A stretch of 37,244 nucleotides of DNA from Synergistaceae bacterium (GCA_030533085.1 JAUNJZ010000026.1:1-37244), one strand, 5' to 3'. Counted from the stretch's first letter, positions 24,426 through 32,915 are shown. Numbers and translations are program-made. The notes: generated by a model from the letters alone, not told the origin.

Positions 24426-24457
24426 GACCCCCTCTCAGAATGGCCTGAGAGGGGGTC
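24426..24457. terminator. Thirteen-pair stem-loop downstream of tpiA
   Basis: GACCCCCTCTCAG (24426-24438) and its perfect complement (24445-24457) with a six-base loop. It lies 61 bases beyond the minus-strand tpiA stop. The U-rich side follows the plus strand (TGTTTGCTTTT), so it could end a plus-strand RNA from the AT-rich stretch as well as the glycolytic operon. Confidence 0.7.
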
Positions 24458-24518
24458 TGTTTGCTTTTCGGGTACTCTTTGTCCTCTTATTTTTTACAGC
24501 GCTTTTTTATTGAGCCTA

Positions 24519-25304
24519 TTAAAGCGCGTTCTTTACGATCTGTATGAAGCTCTCCGGCTTCAGCGACGCGCCGCCGACAAGGACTCCGTCGATGTCGGGC
24601 TGCGAGATTATCCCTTTTGTATTTTCCGGCTTAACGCTGCCGCCGTAAAGGATGATAATCTTGTCGGCCGTTTCGCCGTCAAAGCGCTCGGCCGTCAGTT
24701 TGCGGATGTAACCGCAAATTTCCTCCGCGTCGTCGTTTCCGGCGGTCTTGCCGGTGCCGATGGCCCATACAGGTTCGTAGGCAATTATTATCTTTTCCGC
24801 CGCCGTTTTCGCATCTATACCTTTCAGCCCTTCGATGAACTGTTCCCTGATAACGTCGAAGGCTCTGCCGGCTTCGCGTTCTTCAAGCAGCTCGCCGACG
24901 CAAAGCACAGCGACCAGGCCTCCTTCAACGGCGGCCTGTACCTTTTTGTTCAGCTCTTCGTTGATCTCACGGAATATATGCCGCCTTTCGCTGTGGCCGA
25001 TCAGCACATGCGTCGCGCCGACCTCCGTTATCATCGGCACGGATATTTCGCCTGTGAAGGCTCCGTTCTTTTCCCAGTGGCAGTTCTGAGCGCCGATAAT
25101 GACGGGCAGTTCTTTTACGCCGTCAGCAGCCGCCGTAAGCGATATGGCGGGGACAAAGAGCGCTATTTCCTCGCTGCCGTCAGCAACCGCCTTTATTACC
25201 TCCGGCGAGGCCTTTATCTCTGCCGAGAATTTGTTAATAAATTCACTTGTTGCCTTTGGGCCGTTAAACATCTTCCAGTTGCCGGCAATAAATTTTCTGC
25301 GCAT
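24519..25304 (-). CDS. tpiA: Triose-phosphate isomerase
   Basis: A 261-residue TIM-barrel enzyme interconverting dihydroxyacetone phosphate and glyceraldehyde 3-phosphate. Lys11 (AGNWKMF), His104 (IGHSERR) and the catalytic base Glu177 (YEPVWAIGTG) are present, with the phosphate-binding ILYGGSVKPEN and GVLVGGASL. It is the last gene of gap-pgk-tpiA, separated from pgk by 180 bases, longer than the other gaps in the operon. Confidence 0.97.
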   Translation of the reverse strand: MRRKFIAGNWKMFNGPKATSEFINKFSAEIKASPEVIKAVADGSEEIALFVPAISLTAAADGVKELPVIIGAQNCHWEKNGAFTGEISVPMITEVGATHVLIGHSERRHIFREINEELNKKVQAAVEGGLVAVLCVGELLEEREAGRAFDVIREQFIEGLKGIDAKTAAEKIIIAYEPVWAIGTGKTAGNDDAEEICGYIRKLTAERFDGETADKIIILYGGSVKPENTKGIISQPDIDGVLVGGASLKPESFIQIVKNAL

Positions 25305-25436
25305 ATCTGAGACATCCCTTCTGTTCTGACATTCTTTTATTTCTAAAAATTTCTGGGCAGTTATGACATAACGGTTATCAGCTTTTTTTTTGAAAAAGCG
25401 CCGCTCCAGCGTTATATGCCCTTCCCTCTTTACGGC

Positions 25437-25468
25437 GCGAAGGGCGGACTGTTTCTTCCGCCCTTCGC
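25437..25468. terminator. Stem-loop in the pgk-tpiA gap
   Basis: GCGAAGGGCGG (25437-25447) and its exact complement (25458-25468) with a ten-base loop lie 17 bases past the pgk stop. The T-rich run is on the plus-strand side, so for pgk it may be a stability or partial-termination element rather than a full terminator. Confidence 0.55.
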
Positions 25469-25484
25469 CTGTTTTATATTTTTG

Positions 25485-26675
25485 TCAGTCCAGCACGTAA
25501 GGCTCTATACCGGGTAGGCTTTTGCCCTCGAAAAATTCTAGGCTCGCTCCGCCGCCTGTAGAGACGTGCGAAACCTTATCCTCCATTCCGAACTGCGCTA
25601 TTGCCGCCGCGGAGTCTCCCCCGCCGACGACCGTCAGCGCGCCCGCCGCGGTGCTGTCGGCCATTGCCTTTGCGACAGCCTCTGTTCCGGCGGCGAAAGC
25701 CGGCATCTCAAAGACGCCCATTGGGCCGTTCCACAGCACCGTCTTAGCTCCCTTTATTTCGCCGGAGAAGAGCTCGGCCGTTTTGGGGCCTATGTCGAGT
25801 CCCATTTCATCCGCCGGCATCGCATCCGCCGATACGACCGAAGCCGGCGCGTCGGCCTTAAATTCAGGGGCGACTACGACGTCGAGCGGAAGAAGTATCT
25901 TAACGCCCAACTTCGCTGCTTCGTCGAGCATCTTCGCCGCGAAATCCAGCTTTTCCGTCTCACAGAGCGACTTTCCTATCTCCGCCCCCCGCGCTTTCAG
26001 GAAGGTGAAGGCCATACCGCCGCCGATGAGTATCGTATCGACCTTTTTAATCATATTCTCGACTACCGCTATTTTGTCGGATACCTTAGCCCCTCCGAGA
26101 ATGAGGACGAATGGCTTGCGCGGTTCGTCGCGCGCGGCGGAGAGCATGCTTATCTCACGGTCGATGAGCTTGCCGGAATATGACGGCAGTATTTCAGCCG
26201 CGGCCCGTGTCGAGGCGTGTGCGCGGTGCGATGCGCTGAAAGCGTCCATCACAAAGAGATCGAAGTTTTTCGTCAGCCGCCGCGCGAATCCCGCGTCGTT
26301 TTTTTCCTCTTCGGGATAGAAGCGGACATTCTCCAGCAGCAGCACTTCCCCATCTTTCCATGAGGCGACGGCTTCATCCGCCTTTTCGCCGACGCAGTCC
26401 GGAACAAAGCGCACGGGCCAGCCGGTCAGCCTGGCAAGTTCCTCGCCCACCGGTTCCAACGTATATTTAAGGTTGACGCTGCCCTTCGGCCTGCCCAGAT
26501 GGGAGACGAGCGCCACCTTCGCGCCGGCCTCGCGCAGAGCGGTAAGCGTCGGAAGATGCGCCTTTATGCGGGTGTCGTCGGCGACCGCGCCGTTCGCGAG
26601 GGGGACGTTGAAGTCCACCCTCACCAGAACCTTTTTACCGGCTACATCCGATGGCGAAAAGGTTTTCAGCCGCAT
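25485..26675 (-). CDS. pgk: Phosphoglycerate kinase
   Basis: A 396-residue monomeric kinase making ATP from 1,3-bisphosphoglycerate. It shows VRVDFNVPL near residue 19, SHLGRPKG, VLLENVRFYPEE, the LILGGAKVSDKI hinge segment, NGPMGVFE and the C-terminal GGGDSAAAIAQFG. It starts three bases after the gap stop, so the two are tightly coupled. Its substrate 3-phosphoglycerate is also the starting point of the serine operon in this window. Confidence 0.97.
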   Translation of the reverse strand: MRLKTFSPSDVAGKKVLVRVDFNVPLANGAVADDTRIKAHLPTLTALREAGAKVALVSHLGRPKGSVNLKYTLEPVGEELARLTGWPVRFVPDCVGEKADEAVASWKDGEVLLLENVRFYPEEEKNDAGFARRLTKNFDLFVMDAFSASHRAHASTRAAAEILPSYSGKLIDREISMLSAARDEPRKPFVLILGGAKVSDKIAVVENMIKKVDTILIGGGMAFTFLKARGAEIGKSLCETEKLDFAAKMLDEAAKLGVKILLPLDVVVAPEFKADAPASVVSADAMPADEMGLDIGPKTAELFSGEIKGAKTVLWNGPMGVFEMPAFAAGTEAVAKAMADSTAAGALTVVGGGDSAAAIAQFGMEDKVSHVSTGGGASLEFFEGKSLPGIEPYVLD

Positions 26676-26678
26676 GGC

Positions 26679-27698
26679 CTACAGCCCTTTTTTGAGCATA
26701 TAGTTGGCGAGGTCGATCACCCTGTTGCTGTAACCGCACTCGTTGTCGTACCAGGAAAGGAGCTTTATCATTTTGTCGCCCATCGCCATTGTATGTCTCG
26801 GCGCGAATATTGACGAGTTCGTGTCTCCAACGAAGTCCATAGAGACGAGATCTTCCGGCTCGTACTCAAGAATGCCTTTAAGATAGCTCTCTGCGGCCTC
26901 TTTCATCGCGGCGTTCACTTCGTCCACGGTCGCGGCCTTTTCAAGCACTACGGTAAGGTCTACGACGGAAACGTCTGGAGTCGGCACACGGAGGGCGAAG
27001 CCGTTAAGCTTGCCTTTCAGCTCCGGCATGACCTCAGAAATGGCCTTTGCCGCGCCGGTGCTTGTCGGAATGATAGAGAGGGCGGCGGCCCTTCCCCGCG
27101 AAAGGTTTTTGTGCGGGAAGTCCAGCGTCTTCTGGTCGTTCGTGTAAGCGTGTATCGTGTTCATAAGCCCCTCTTTGATGCCGAACTTATCCTGAAGCAC
27201 CTTGCAGACGGGGGCAAGGCAGTTCGTCGTGCAGGAGGCGTTGGAGACGATATTGTGCTTCGCGGGATCGTATACCCCTTCGTTGACGCCCATGACTATC
27301 GTCGCGTCGTGGTTCTTCGCAGGAGCAGAAATGATGACCTTCTTCGCGCCGGCTTCAATGTGCGCCTTCGCCTGACTGGCGTCTGTGTAGCGTCCGGTCG
27401 ATTCGATTACGAGATCCACGCCCATTTCCTTCCAGGGAAGCTTCGCGGGATCGGGCTCGGCGAGAGCCTTTATCTTCTGTCCGTTCACCACGAGGCAGTC
27501 GCCGTCGACCTCAACCGTTCCGGGGAAACGGCGGAAGACGGAGTCATATTTGAGCAGATAGGCGAGAGAGGCAGCCGGGGTCAGGTCGTTTATAGCCACT
27601 ATCTCAAATTCATTTTCCTTCCCGTTCGTGAAAAAAGCGCGGAGCGAAAGGCGGCCGATACGTCCAAACCCGTTAATCGCAACTTTGTACTTAGCCAT
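26679..27698 (-). CDS. gap: Glyceraldehyde-3-phosphate dehydrogenase, type I
   Basis: A 339-residue GAPDH. The NAD-binding INGFGRIGR begins at residue 8, Asp38 (AINDLT) indicates NAD rather than NADP preference, and the catalytic Cys156 is in [16 protein letters not shown] precedes the ATG. It is the first gene of the gap-pgk-tpiA operon, with a TTGACA promoter and a leader hairpin upstream. Confidence 0.97.
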   Translation of the reverse strand: MAKYKVAINGFGRIGRLSLRAFFTNGKENEFEIVAINDLTPAASLAYLLKYDSVFRRFPGTVEVDGDCLVVNGQKIKALAEPDPAKLPWKEMGVDLVIESTGRYTDASQAKAHIEAGAKKVIISAPAKNHDATIVMGVNEGVYDPAKHNIVSNASCTTNCLAPVCKVLQDKFGIKEGLMNTIHAYTNDQKTLDFPHKNLSRGRAAALSIIPTSTGAAKAISEVMPELKGKLNGFALRVPTPDVSVVDLTVVLEKAATVDEVNAAMKEAAESYLKGILEYEPEDLVSMDFVGDTNSSIFAPRHTMAMGDKMIKLLSWYDNECGYSNRVIDLANYMLKKGL

Positions 27699-27741
27699 TA
27701 TAAAACTTCCTCCTTAAATTTTTTTTCTTTATTTGTGAAAA

Positions 27742-27770
27742 GAGGGATAAAGTTTTTAATTTTATCCCTC
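27742..27770 (-). promoter_or_regulatory. Terminator-like hairpin in the gap leader
   Basis: On the minus strand GAGGGATAAA (27770-27761) pairs perfectly with TTTATCCCTC (27751-27742) around a nine-base loop, then TTTTC. It lies between the gap promoter and the ribosome-binding site. It may end readthrough from the upstream debranching gene, attenuate gap, or stabilise the gap mRNA 5' end. Confidence 0.6.
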
Positions 27771-27775
27771 TGCTC

Positions 27776-27804
27776 ATTCTGACTCTTTATTAGGATTTTG
27801 TCAA
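27776..27804 (-). promoter_or_regulatory. gap: Probable promoter of gap-pgk-tpiA
   Basis: On the minus strand TTGACA (27804-27799), 17-base spacer and CAGAAT (27781-27776). Confidence 0.6.
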
Positions 27805-27831
27805 TAACCGAAGCTTTTCTGAATATTGCTT

Positions 27832-29808
27832 TTATTCTTCCGTTTCAAGATTCTCGTGGAGAACGCGCAGCAGCTCTCCGAGCGAAATCGCGCTCAAAAC
27901 GTCTCCGTGCGGACGATAGGGCATCATCCCGTCGAAAAGCTCTGCGACGCCGCCAAGGCAGCCGTGGCGCAGATGCGAGTTGAATGGACGGATGAAGACC
28001 CAGCCAAGATCCCTGCGGGAGGGCGAGAGCTTCAGGTAGGCCGTGATGAACTGCCCGAGCAACCATGTCCAGGCCATGCCGCGATAACGCGCTTTGAGGC
28101 GCTGGTCGGCGCGTCCCTCGGAACGCCCCTTGAACTTATCGTGGCGCGGGTTGAGTGTGCGCAGGCCGTAGGTCGTGTAAAGCTCGTTCCAGCAGAGGCG
28201 CACGACCTTTTGAGCCATTTCCGGCTGCAACGGGCTGTACGGCAGTGATACGGCCAGAATCTGATTCGGGCGTATAGAGGCGTCGTTCTTGAATGTCTCA
28301 GGGTCAACGCAGTCGTAGAGGCCGTTCATATCGAAGCTCCAGAAGGCGTCGCGGAAAGCTTTCGCGCACTTCTCCGCCGCTTCGCTGAATTTCTTTTCGC
28401 CCTCCGCGCCGTCAAATTCTGCCGCGCATTTCGCTGCGACACGCAGCGCGTTGTACCAGAGGGCGTTTATCTCGACAAGATAGCCTTTGCGCTCCACCAC
28501 CTGCTCCTCTCCAGCCAGCGCGCCCATCCAGTGACGCGCGGGATTGTCGGAGGTCAGCTTCAGCAGCATGTTCGGGTCGCAGACAAGGTCAAGCTCAGGG
28601 ATACCGGAGAGATATTTCAACGTTATCTCCCTCACTGCGCGGGCAAGTTCGGCTCTGAAAGCATCCTTGCCGTCGCTGTGCGAGAGATATTTATCCGCTG
28701 CGTAGACAAACCACAGACCGTTGTCCGCTCCGCCGAATTTTATTCCGCTTTCGGAGTCCAGCTTATCGGGCATGACCCAGCCGTTGTTTTCGGCAAGCTC
28801 AAGCCAGTAGCCAAGCGTCTTTGCCGCCACCGCTTCCCTGCCTGTGGCGATAAGCAGTCCGGGGAGCGATATGAAGCTGTCGCGGGCGTTCGTCCCGACT
28901 GAGGGATAGCCGGTATAAATCGGCGCTACGCTCTCGGGGCGATCGTCCACCAGATGGTAGGAGGCGGCTATCATATCCTGCTCGGCGCTGCTCAAAGCGG
29001 GAAGATTCGCCTGTTCGAGGATATTTTCAAATCTGTCGCTGGCCTCTTTTTCCATGTCGGCCAGCTCTTTGAGGCTGTAATTCAGGGGACTCTGCGACAG
29101 CACCACATATACGACGTCGCCTTCGGAAAGCTCGTTGGAGATGAAGCCGGGCGACCAGAGGTGATCGACAGAGGATGAATCCGGACGGTCGTCATGTTCG
29201 TAGATGAGATTTTCAAACCAGAGCGGTTTCAGCGACCATGTCCCCGCCGTCACGGAAACGCAGCTTGTATGGCTCCTTCCGCTGATGCTGATGCTGTGCG
29301 CGCTGTCCGAGGATACGCTGAAATCGTTTCCCCTTGAATCAGGGCAGACGCTGCCGCTGGAACGGTGAGCCACCAGCGGACGCAGGTCGAGGCGGATCTT
29401 GTCGGGAGCCGCGAGCAGTTCGTACTTTATCACCGTACATTCTTTGCCGTTAGGCATGAAGATGGATTTTTTCAGTAGGATACTGTGAATAACAAAGAGC
29501 ATACTCGGAAAGGGATTGCCCTGACATTCCTGCAGATATCTGTACCCGTCCGGGTAAACCAGATCCTTGTAACGATTTGTGGAAAGCTGATATTTTTTGT
29601 TTTGATCAAATATCGTCTCTTCAATTTTGCTTACCAGTACCGAGTGCTGGCTTTTATCTTCCGGCCTCACAACCAGAAGGCCGTGTTCCCTGCGCGTATT
29701 TGCCCCTATGACTGTTGAAAAGCCGTAACTCCCGCGCCCGTTCGAGATAAGAAACTCTCTCCCGGCGCCTTTGTCATAGGTGTTAACGTCCGCCTTTCCC
29801 AAGTACAT
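27832..29808 (-). CDS. Amylo-alpha-1,6-glucosidase (glycogen debranching enzyme)
   Basis: A protein of about 658 residues with the GDE_N and GDE_C domain order of the GH133-type debranching family, which removes alpha-1,6 branches of glycogen-like glucans. The N-terminal half (FLISNGRGSYGFSTVIGANTRREHGLL) is the beta-rich domain. The catalytic (alpha/alpha)6 barrel contains YPSVGTNARDSFISLPGL, GGADNGLWFVYAADKYL and the conserved PNQILAVSLPYSPL. I choose ATG 29808 with AGGGG eight bases upstream; an ATG at 29817 sits right on that site. It overlaps the end of whiA by 26 bases, so it probably belongs to the rapZ-yvcK-whiA transcript. Confidence 0.88.
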   Translation of the reverse strand: MYLGKADVNTYDKGAGREFLISNGRGSYGFSTVIGANTRREHGLLVVRPEDKSQHSVLVSKIEETIFDQNKKYQLSTNRYKDLVYPDGYRYLQECQGNPFPSMLFVIHSILLKKSIFMPNGKECTVIKYELLAAPDKIRLDLRPLVAHRSSGSVCPDSRGNDFSVSSDSAHSISISGRSHTSCVSVTAGTWSLKPLWFENLIYEHDDRPDSSSVDHLWSPGFISNELSEGDVVYVVLSQSPLNYSLKELADMEKEASDRFENILEQANLPALSSAEQDMIAASYHLVDDRPESVAPIYTGYPSVGTNARDSFISLPGLLIATGREAVAAKTLGYWLELAENNGWVMPDKLDSESGIKFGGADNGLWFVYAADKYLSHSDGKDAFRAELARAVREITLKYLSGIPELDLVCDPNMLLKLTSDNPARHWMGALAGEEQVVERKGYLVEINALWYNALRVAAKCAAEFDGAEGEKKFSEAAEKCAKAFRDAFWSFDMNGLYDCVDPETFKNDASIRPNQILAVSLPYSPLQPEMAQKVVRLCWNELYTTYGLRTLNPRHDKFKGRSEGRADQRLKARYRGMAWTWLLGQFITAYLKLSPSRRDLGWVFIRPFNSHLRHGCLGGVAELFDGMMPYRPHGDVLSAISLGELLRVLHENLETEE

Positions 29809-30688
29809 TGGCATCATCCCCTTTTGATTGCTGTTTAAGCATATTCTCTAATTTACGCCACCTATATTCTACCGTACTTTTGCTAATTGGTGTTGGTAAA
29901 CTTTGTCCAAGTTCTTTTAAAGATACGCTCGGATTTTTTTTTCTTGCGATAATAAGCTCTCTGAGCGGCGCCGGAAGCTCTTCCGTCATTCCAAGCTCGT
30001 CCATTTTATTTATAAGCGCCATCTGCTCTCGCGCCGCGCCGAGGCTCTTGTTGATATTCGCGGCGTCGCAGTTCACCAGCTTGTTGGCGTGATTCCTCAT
30101 CGAGCGGTAAATGGCGGTCTCCTCCAGGTCAAGCGCCGTCTTTACCAGCCCTATGCGCGAAAGGAAGGTCACTATCTGCTGCTGGTCGCGCAGCATCAGC
30201 TCGCGGCAGCCGGTCTTTTTCCTCACGCCAAGCGCGAAGCCGCAGGAGCGCAAGATGGATTGCAGCCGCTCCGCCGCGCCGCTTCCCAGCGGCGGGCGCA
30301 TCGCCAGATAATATCCCGCCCTCGGCAGATAGAGAGCGCCGCAGCTTCCGAAGATACCGCGCACCCAGTTCCAGTTCCGCCGTCTGCGCGACATCGACTG
30401 CGTGACGGAAAATATTTCGGGGACGACCGCGCCGTCAACAGCGAAAACTATCCTGCCGCCGCCCTGCGTCCGCACGAGACGTATTCCGCCGTCGCTCTTC
30501 CAGCCGCAGTCGTTCCAGATGCGCATAAGCCTGCGCACAGTGAAAAGCCTTGAAGAGCTGAAAAGCTGTTCCTCTCCCTCGACGCTGCGCGAAAGCCCCT
30601 CCATGATACCGGCGGCCTCGTCCCTTACTGGCGGAGTCGGGGCAAGAGCCCCCCATTCGTCCCAGATGGTGTGATTAAGCCCCTCCAT
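29783..30688 (-). CDS. whiA: Sporulation-type regulator WhiA
   Basis: A 301-residue WhiA-family DNA-binding protein. The N-terminal LAGLIDADG-derived fold includes the FGSCGALYLPRAGYYLAMR segment. The C-terminal helix-turn-helix has the family pattern LGAAREQ, LPAPLRELIIARKKNPSVSLKELGQ, PISKSTVEYRWRKLE. WhiA controls sporulation in Streptomyces and affects cell division and chromosome segregation in Bacillus. It follows yvcK by 11 bases in the conserved rapZ-yvcK-whiA order and ends inside the debranching gene. Its target here is unknown. Confidence 0.92.
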   Translation of the reverse strand: MEGLNHTIWDEWGALAPTPPVRDEAAGIMEGLSRSVEGEEQLFSSSRLFTVRRLMRIWNDCGWKSDGGIRLVRTQGGGRIVFAVDGAVVPEIFSVTQSMSRRRRNWNWVRGIFGSCGALYLPRAGYYLAMRPPLGSGAAERLQSILRSCGFALGVRKKTGCRELMLRDQQQIVTFLSRIGLVKTALDLEETAIYRSMRNHANKLVNCDAANINKSLGAAREQMALINKMDELGMTEELPAPLRELIIARKKNPSVSLKELGQSLPTPISKSTVEYRWRKLENMLKQQSKGDDANVLGKGGR

Positions 30689-30699
30689 CCCCGATCCCC

Positions 30700-31821
30700 T
30701 TAGCCGCCTTTGTTCCTGCGCGCAAGCTCCAATATCGTCTCCGAGAGATGGCGCGCATTGTGTCTCAGATACTTTCCGTCCTTTATCTCGCAGTAGTCGC
30801 CGTAAATGACCTCGCAGCCCAGCGATTCGAGATACTGCTCTTCCTTCGCGGAGAGATAAAGAGGCTCAGCCCCTATCTTCCCGTAACGCGACAGAAATTC
30901 TTCCGGAATGGCGGACTGATTCGCGAGAATATAATCGGGAACAGCCCCCAAAACGCCGGTTATCCAGTCCACATGGGCAAGGATATTCATCCCCTCAGTT
31001 TCTTTCGGCTGAGTCATAAGATTGGCTATATAGGCGATGGGAAGCTGAGATTCCCGCAGCAGCTCCGGCACCTTGGCGATAAGCAGATTCGGCATCACGC
31101 TGGTAAAGAGGCTTCCCGGCCCCAGCACTATTATATCCGCCTCGGCTACCGCCTTTTTTATCCCCTCCAGCGGTTCCGCGTCCGCCGGCTCCAGCCAGAG
31201 CCTGGCCAGCTCGCTGCCGTTGTCGGAGATCTCAAGCTCGCCTGAGAGGGCTTTTTTATCCTTCGTTTCCCCTTTCAGCCTGACGCTTTCCGTAGTAACG
31301 GGCAAAACCTGTCCGCGTATCGCGAGCAGCTTGTTCAGCTCCTCTACCGCACGCTGAAAATCCCCCATCATCTCCGTTGTAGCCAGCAGAATGAGATTCC
31401 CGAGGCTGTGCCCTTTCAGCTCGCCGCGGTCAAAGCGGAAATTGAGCAGGCTGTTGAGCGAGCTGTCGTTCTCCGCAAGCGCGACAATGCAGTTGCGTAT
31501 ATCGCCGGGTGGAAGCATCCCCCACTCCTGGCGCAGGCGGCCGGAGCTGCCCCCCTCGTCGGTCACTGCCACCACCGCCGTGATGTTGCGCGTAAAACAT
31601 TTCAGCCCGCCCAGAAAGGTCGAAAGCCCTGTCCCACCGCCGATAGCCACGACATGCGGCCCCACGGAAAGCCTGTGCTCCTTTGCGTTGCTCATGATGA
31701 TCGAAGTCTTGACCGGATTCTTCATACGCTTCCTTCGTCCGGCGGCAGCGATATAAACGGAAGCGCCGCCCGCCGCGAAGGCCGCGGCCACGGCGATAAG
31801 AAAGAAAACGGCTTTCACCAT
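30700..31821 (-). CDS. yvcK: YvcK/CofD-like gluconeogenesis factor
   Basis: A 373-residue YvcK-family protein, whose homologues bind UDP-N-acetylglucosamine and are needed for growth on gluconeogenic substrates and for cell shape. The nucleotide-binding GGGTGLSTFLGGLK begins at residue 61, followed by VTDEGGSSGRLR and PPGDIRNCIVAL. An N-terminal hydrophobic segment (about 3-26) suggests a membrane anchor; the Bacillus protein lacks one, so the start might lie further in, at MSNAKEH. It overlaps rapZ by seven bases. Confidence 0.92.
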   Translation of the reverse strand: MVKAVFFLIAVAAAFAAGGASVYIAAAGRRKRMKNPVKTSIIMSNAKEHRLSVGPHVVAIGGGTGLSTFLGGLKCFTRNITAVVAVTDEGGSSGRLRQEWGMLPPGDIRNCIVALAENDSSLNSLLNFRFDRGELKGHSLGNLILLATTEMMGDFQRAVEELNKLLAIRGQVLPVTTESVRLKGETKDKKALSGELEISDNGSELARLWLEPADAEPLEGIKKAVAEADIIVLGPGSLFTSVMPNLLIAKVPELLRESQLPIAYIANLMTQPKETEGMNILAHVDWITGVLGAVPDYILANQSAIPEEFLSRYGKIGAEPLYLSAKEEQYLESLGCEVIYGDYCEIKDGKYLRHNARHLSETILELARRNKGG

Positions 31822-32708
31822 ATATTCCCCTTATCAATATCGCGGTGCTGCACCTTGACGCGCCTCCCCGCCTTTTTCAGCGCCTCGCCAAGCATTTCCG
31901 TCACTGCGACGGAACGGTGACGTCCTCCGGTGCAGCCGATACAGATGTGGAGCTGCTTCTTCCCCGTTTCGCCGTAGATGGAAGCGACATAGCCGAGAAG
32001 CGCCTCCGCGCGGGATAGAAATTCGCCGAGCGCCGGGAAGCCTTCGAGATACCTTCTCACCGGCTCGTCTCGCCCGGAAAGCAGATGCAGCTCATCCACA
32101 TAATTGGGATTCGGCAGGAAGCGGACGTCAAGAATATAATCCGCGTCCTGCGGCGGACCGTACTTGAAGCCGAAAGAGCTGACGATGACAGCCGGCTCCT
32201 CCGCGGACATTCCTGCCGCCTCCAAAAGGCGCGCCTTGAAATCGGGCAGTTTAAGTCCCGTTGTGTCTATAATAATATCTGAATTTTTAATAATCCCATT
32301 CAGCAGCCTGCGCTCATCCTGAATGCCTTGCAGGATCGTCTTCCCCTCCGCCAGCGGATGGCGGCGGCGCGTCGTCTCAAAGCGGCGCACAAGCGTCTCG
32401 TCTGAGGAGTCCACGAAAAGGATATCAGTCTGGACATTTTTCTCCCTCAGCCTCGCTACTACATTTGTCAGATCGTTCAGCAGCTCCTGACCGCGAACGT
32501 CCACAACGGCGGCGACGCCGCCGCTCACAGCCGACTGATGGCTCCCCAGCACCTCGAGGAGCTGAGGCAGCAGCGTCGGCGGCAGATTGTCTATCGCGTA
32601 AAAGCCCTGATCCTCAAAGACATTCAGAGCGGAAGACTTGCCCGCGCCGGACATCCCTGTGATAACCACGCAGCGCTTGATCTCTCTTTTTCTTTCCAGC
32701 TCAATCAT
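31815..32708 (-). CDS. rapZ: RapZ/YvcJ nucleotide-binding protein
   Basis: A 297-residue RapZ family P-loop protein. Walker A GMSGAGKS is at residues 18-25, then QGFYAIDNLPPTLL. The C-terminal domain ends in IGCTGGRHRSVAVTE, typical of the UDP-GlcNAc-sensing module. In E. coli it directs RNase E to the GlmZ RNA; in Bacillus YvcJ has NTPase activity. The role of yvcK's product in the same sugar-nucleotide network fits the operon. Its own ribosome-binding site is weak. Confidence 0.94.
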   Translation of the reverse strand: MIELERKREIKRCVVITGMSGAGKSSALNVFEDQGFYAIDNLPPTLLPQLLEVLGSHQSAVSGGVAAVVDVRGQELLNDLTNVVARLREKNVQTDILFVDSSDETLVRRFETTRRRHPLAEGKTILQGIQDERRLLNGIIKNSDIIIDTTGLKLPDFKARLLEAAGMSAEEPAVIVSSFGFKYGPPQDADYILDVRFLPNPNYVDELHLLSGRDEPVRRYLEGFPALGEFLSRAEALLGYVASIYGETGKKQLHICIGCTGGRHRSVAVTEMLGEALKKAGRRVKVQHRDIDKGNIW

Positions 32709-32791
32709 CTCACTTTACTTTTTCTTCTCCGCGCCGCTGTCATAATAGCACGGATAACCGAAAGGACAACGGAGATAACGCATATCTTCAT
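32705..32791 (-). CDS. Possible short upstream ORF overlapping rapZ
   Basis: A 28-codon ORF on the minus strand (ATG 32791 to TGA 32705) encodes a hydrophobic segment followed by a basic tail (ARRRKSKVR). Its stop overlaps the rapZ start as ATGA, and a TATAAT box lies just nine bases before its ATG, so the message would be nearly leaderless. It may couple translation to rapZ, whose own ribosome-binding site is weak. It could equally be chance. Confidence 0.3.
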   Translation of the reverse strand: MKICVISVVLSVIRAIMTAARRRKSKVR

Positions 32792-32799
32792 TTATGTGC

Positions 32800-32829
32800 A
32801 TTATAACAAATCTTTCCGCCTTATGTTTA
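32800..32829 (-). promoter_or_regulatory. rapZ: Probable promoter of the rapZ operon
   Basis: On the minus strand TAAACA (32829-32824), 18-base spacer, perfect TATAAT (32805-32800). A second candidate, TTGTCC and TATTAT with spacer 16, lies nearer the gene. Confidence 0.5.
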
Positions 32830-32885
32830 TCAGCCGCGCCGCTCTGTAGTAAAATTAAAAGATAAATTTTTGGAGGTGAAGCGAT

Positions 32886-32915
32886 ATGCCGCACAGCCGC
32901 GCATTTTTTACCTGA
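32886..32915 (+). CDS. Possible nine-codon mini-ORF in the dehydratase leader
   Basis: ATG 32886 follows a strong GGAGGTG Shine-Dalgarno (32872-32878) at seven bases and encodes nine residues (MPHSRAFFT) before TGA. It lies 170 bases upstream of the dehydratase-family gene. Such a strong signal on so short a frame suggests a leader peptide or relic; a longer reading in another frame from GTG 32876 to 33100 is also open. Confidence 0.35.
   Translation: MPHSRAFFT

Larger units (their letters stand above)
23871..24518. other. 648-base intergenic region with hairpins and a possible coding relic
   Basis: No complete gene is recognised. Frame 23907-23985 continues the HIT frame after two stops and reads like protein (ALGLTGEAFSELTASDYFSE), so it may be a decayed gene end. 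Two adjacent hairpins occur at 24181-24213 (TGCGCA arms, then CTGGCG-GAAA-CGCCAG). Bases 24290-24420 are strongly AT-rich, with TATAAT at 24402-24407. Confidence 0.5.

Noticed and set aside
24396-25310. Open frame of 304 codons on the plus strand opposite tpiA
   Set aside because: The minus-strand frame is an unmistakable triose-phosphate isomerase; the plus-strand frame shows no family pattern.
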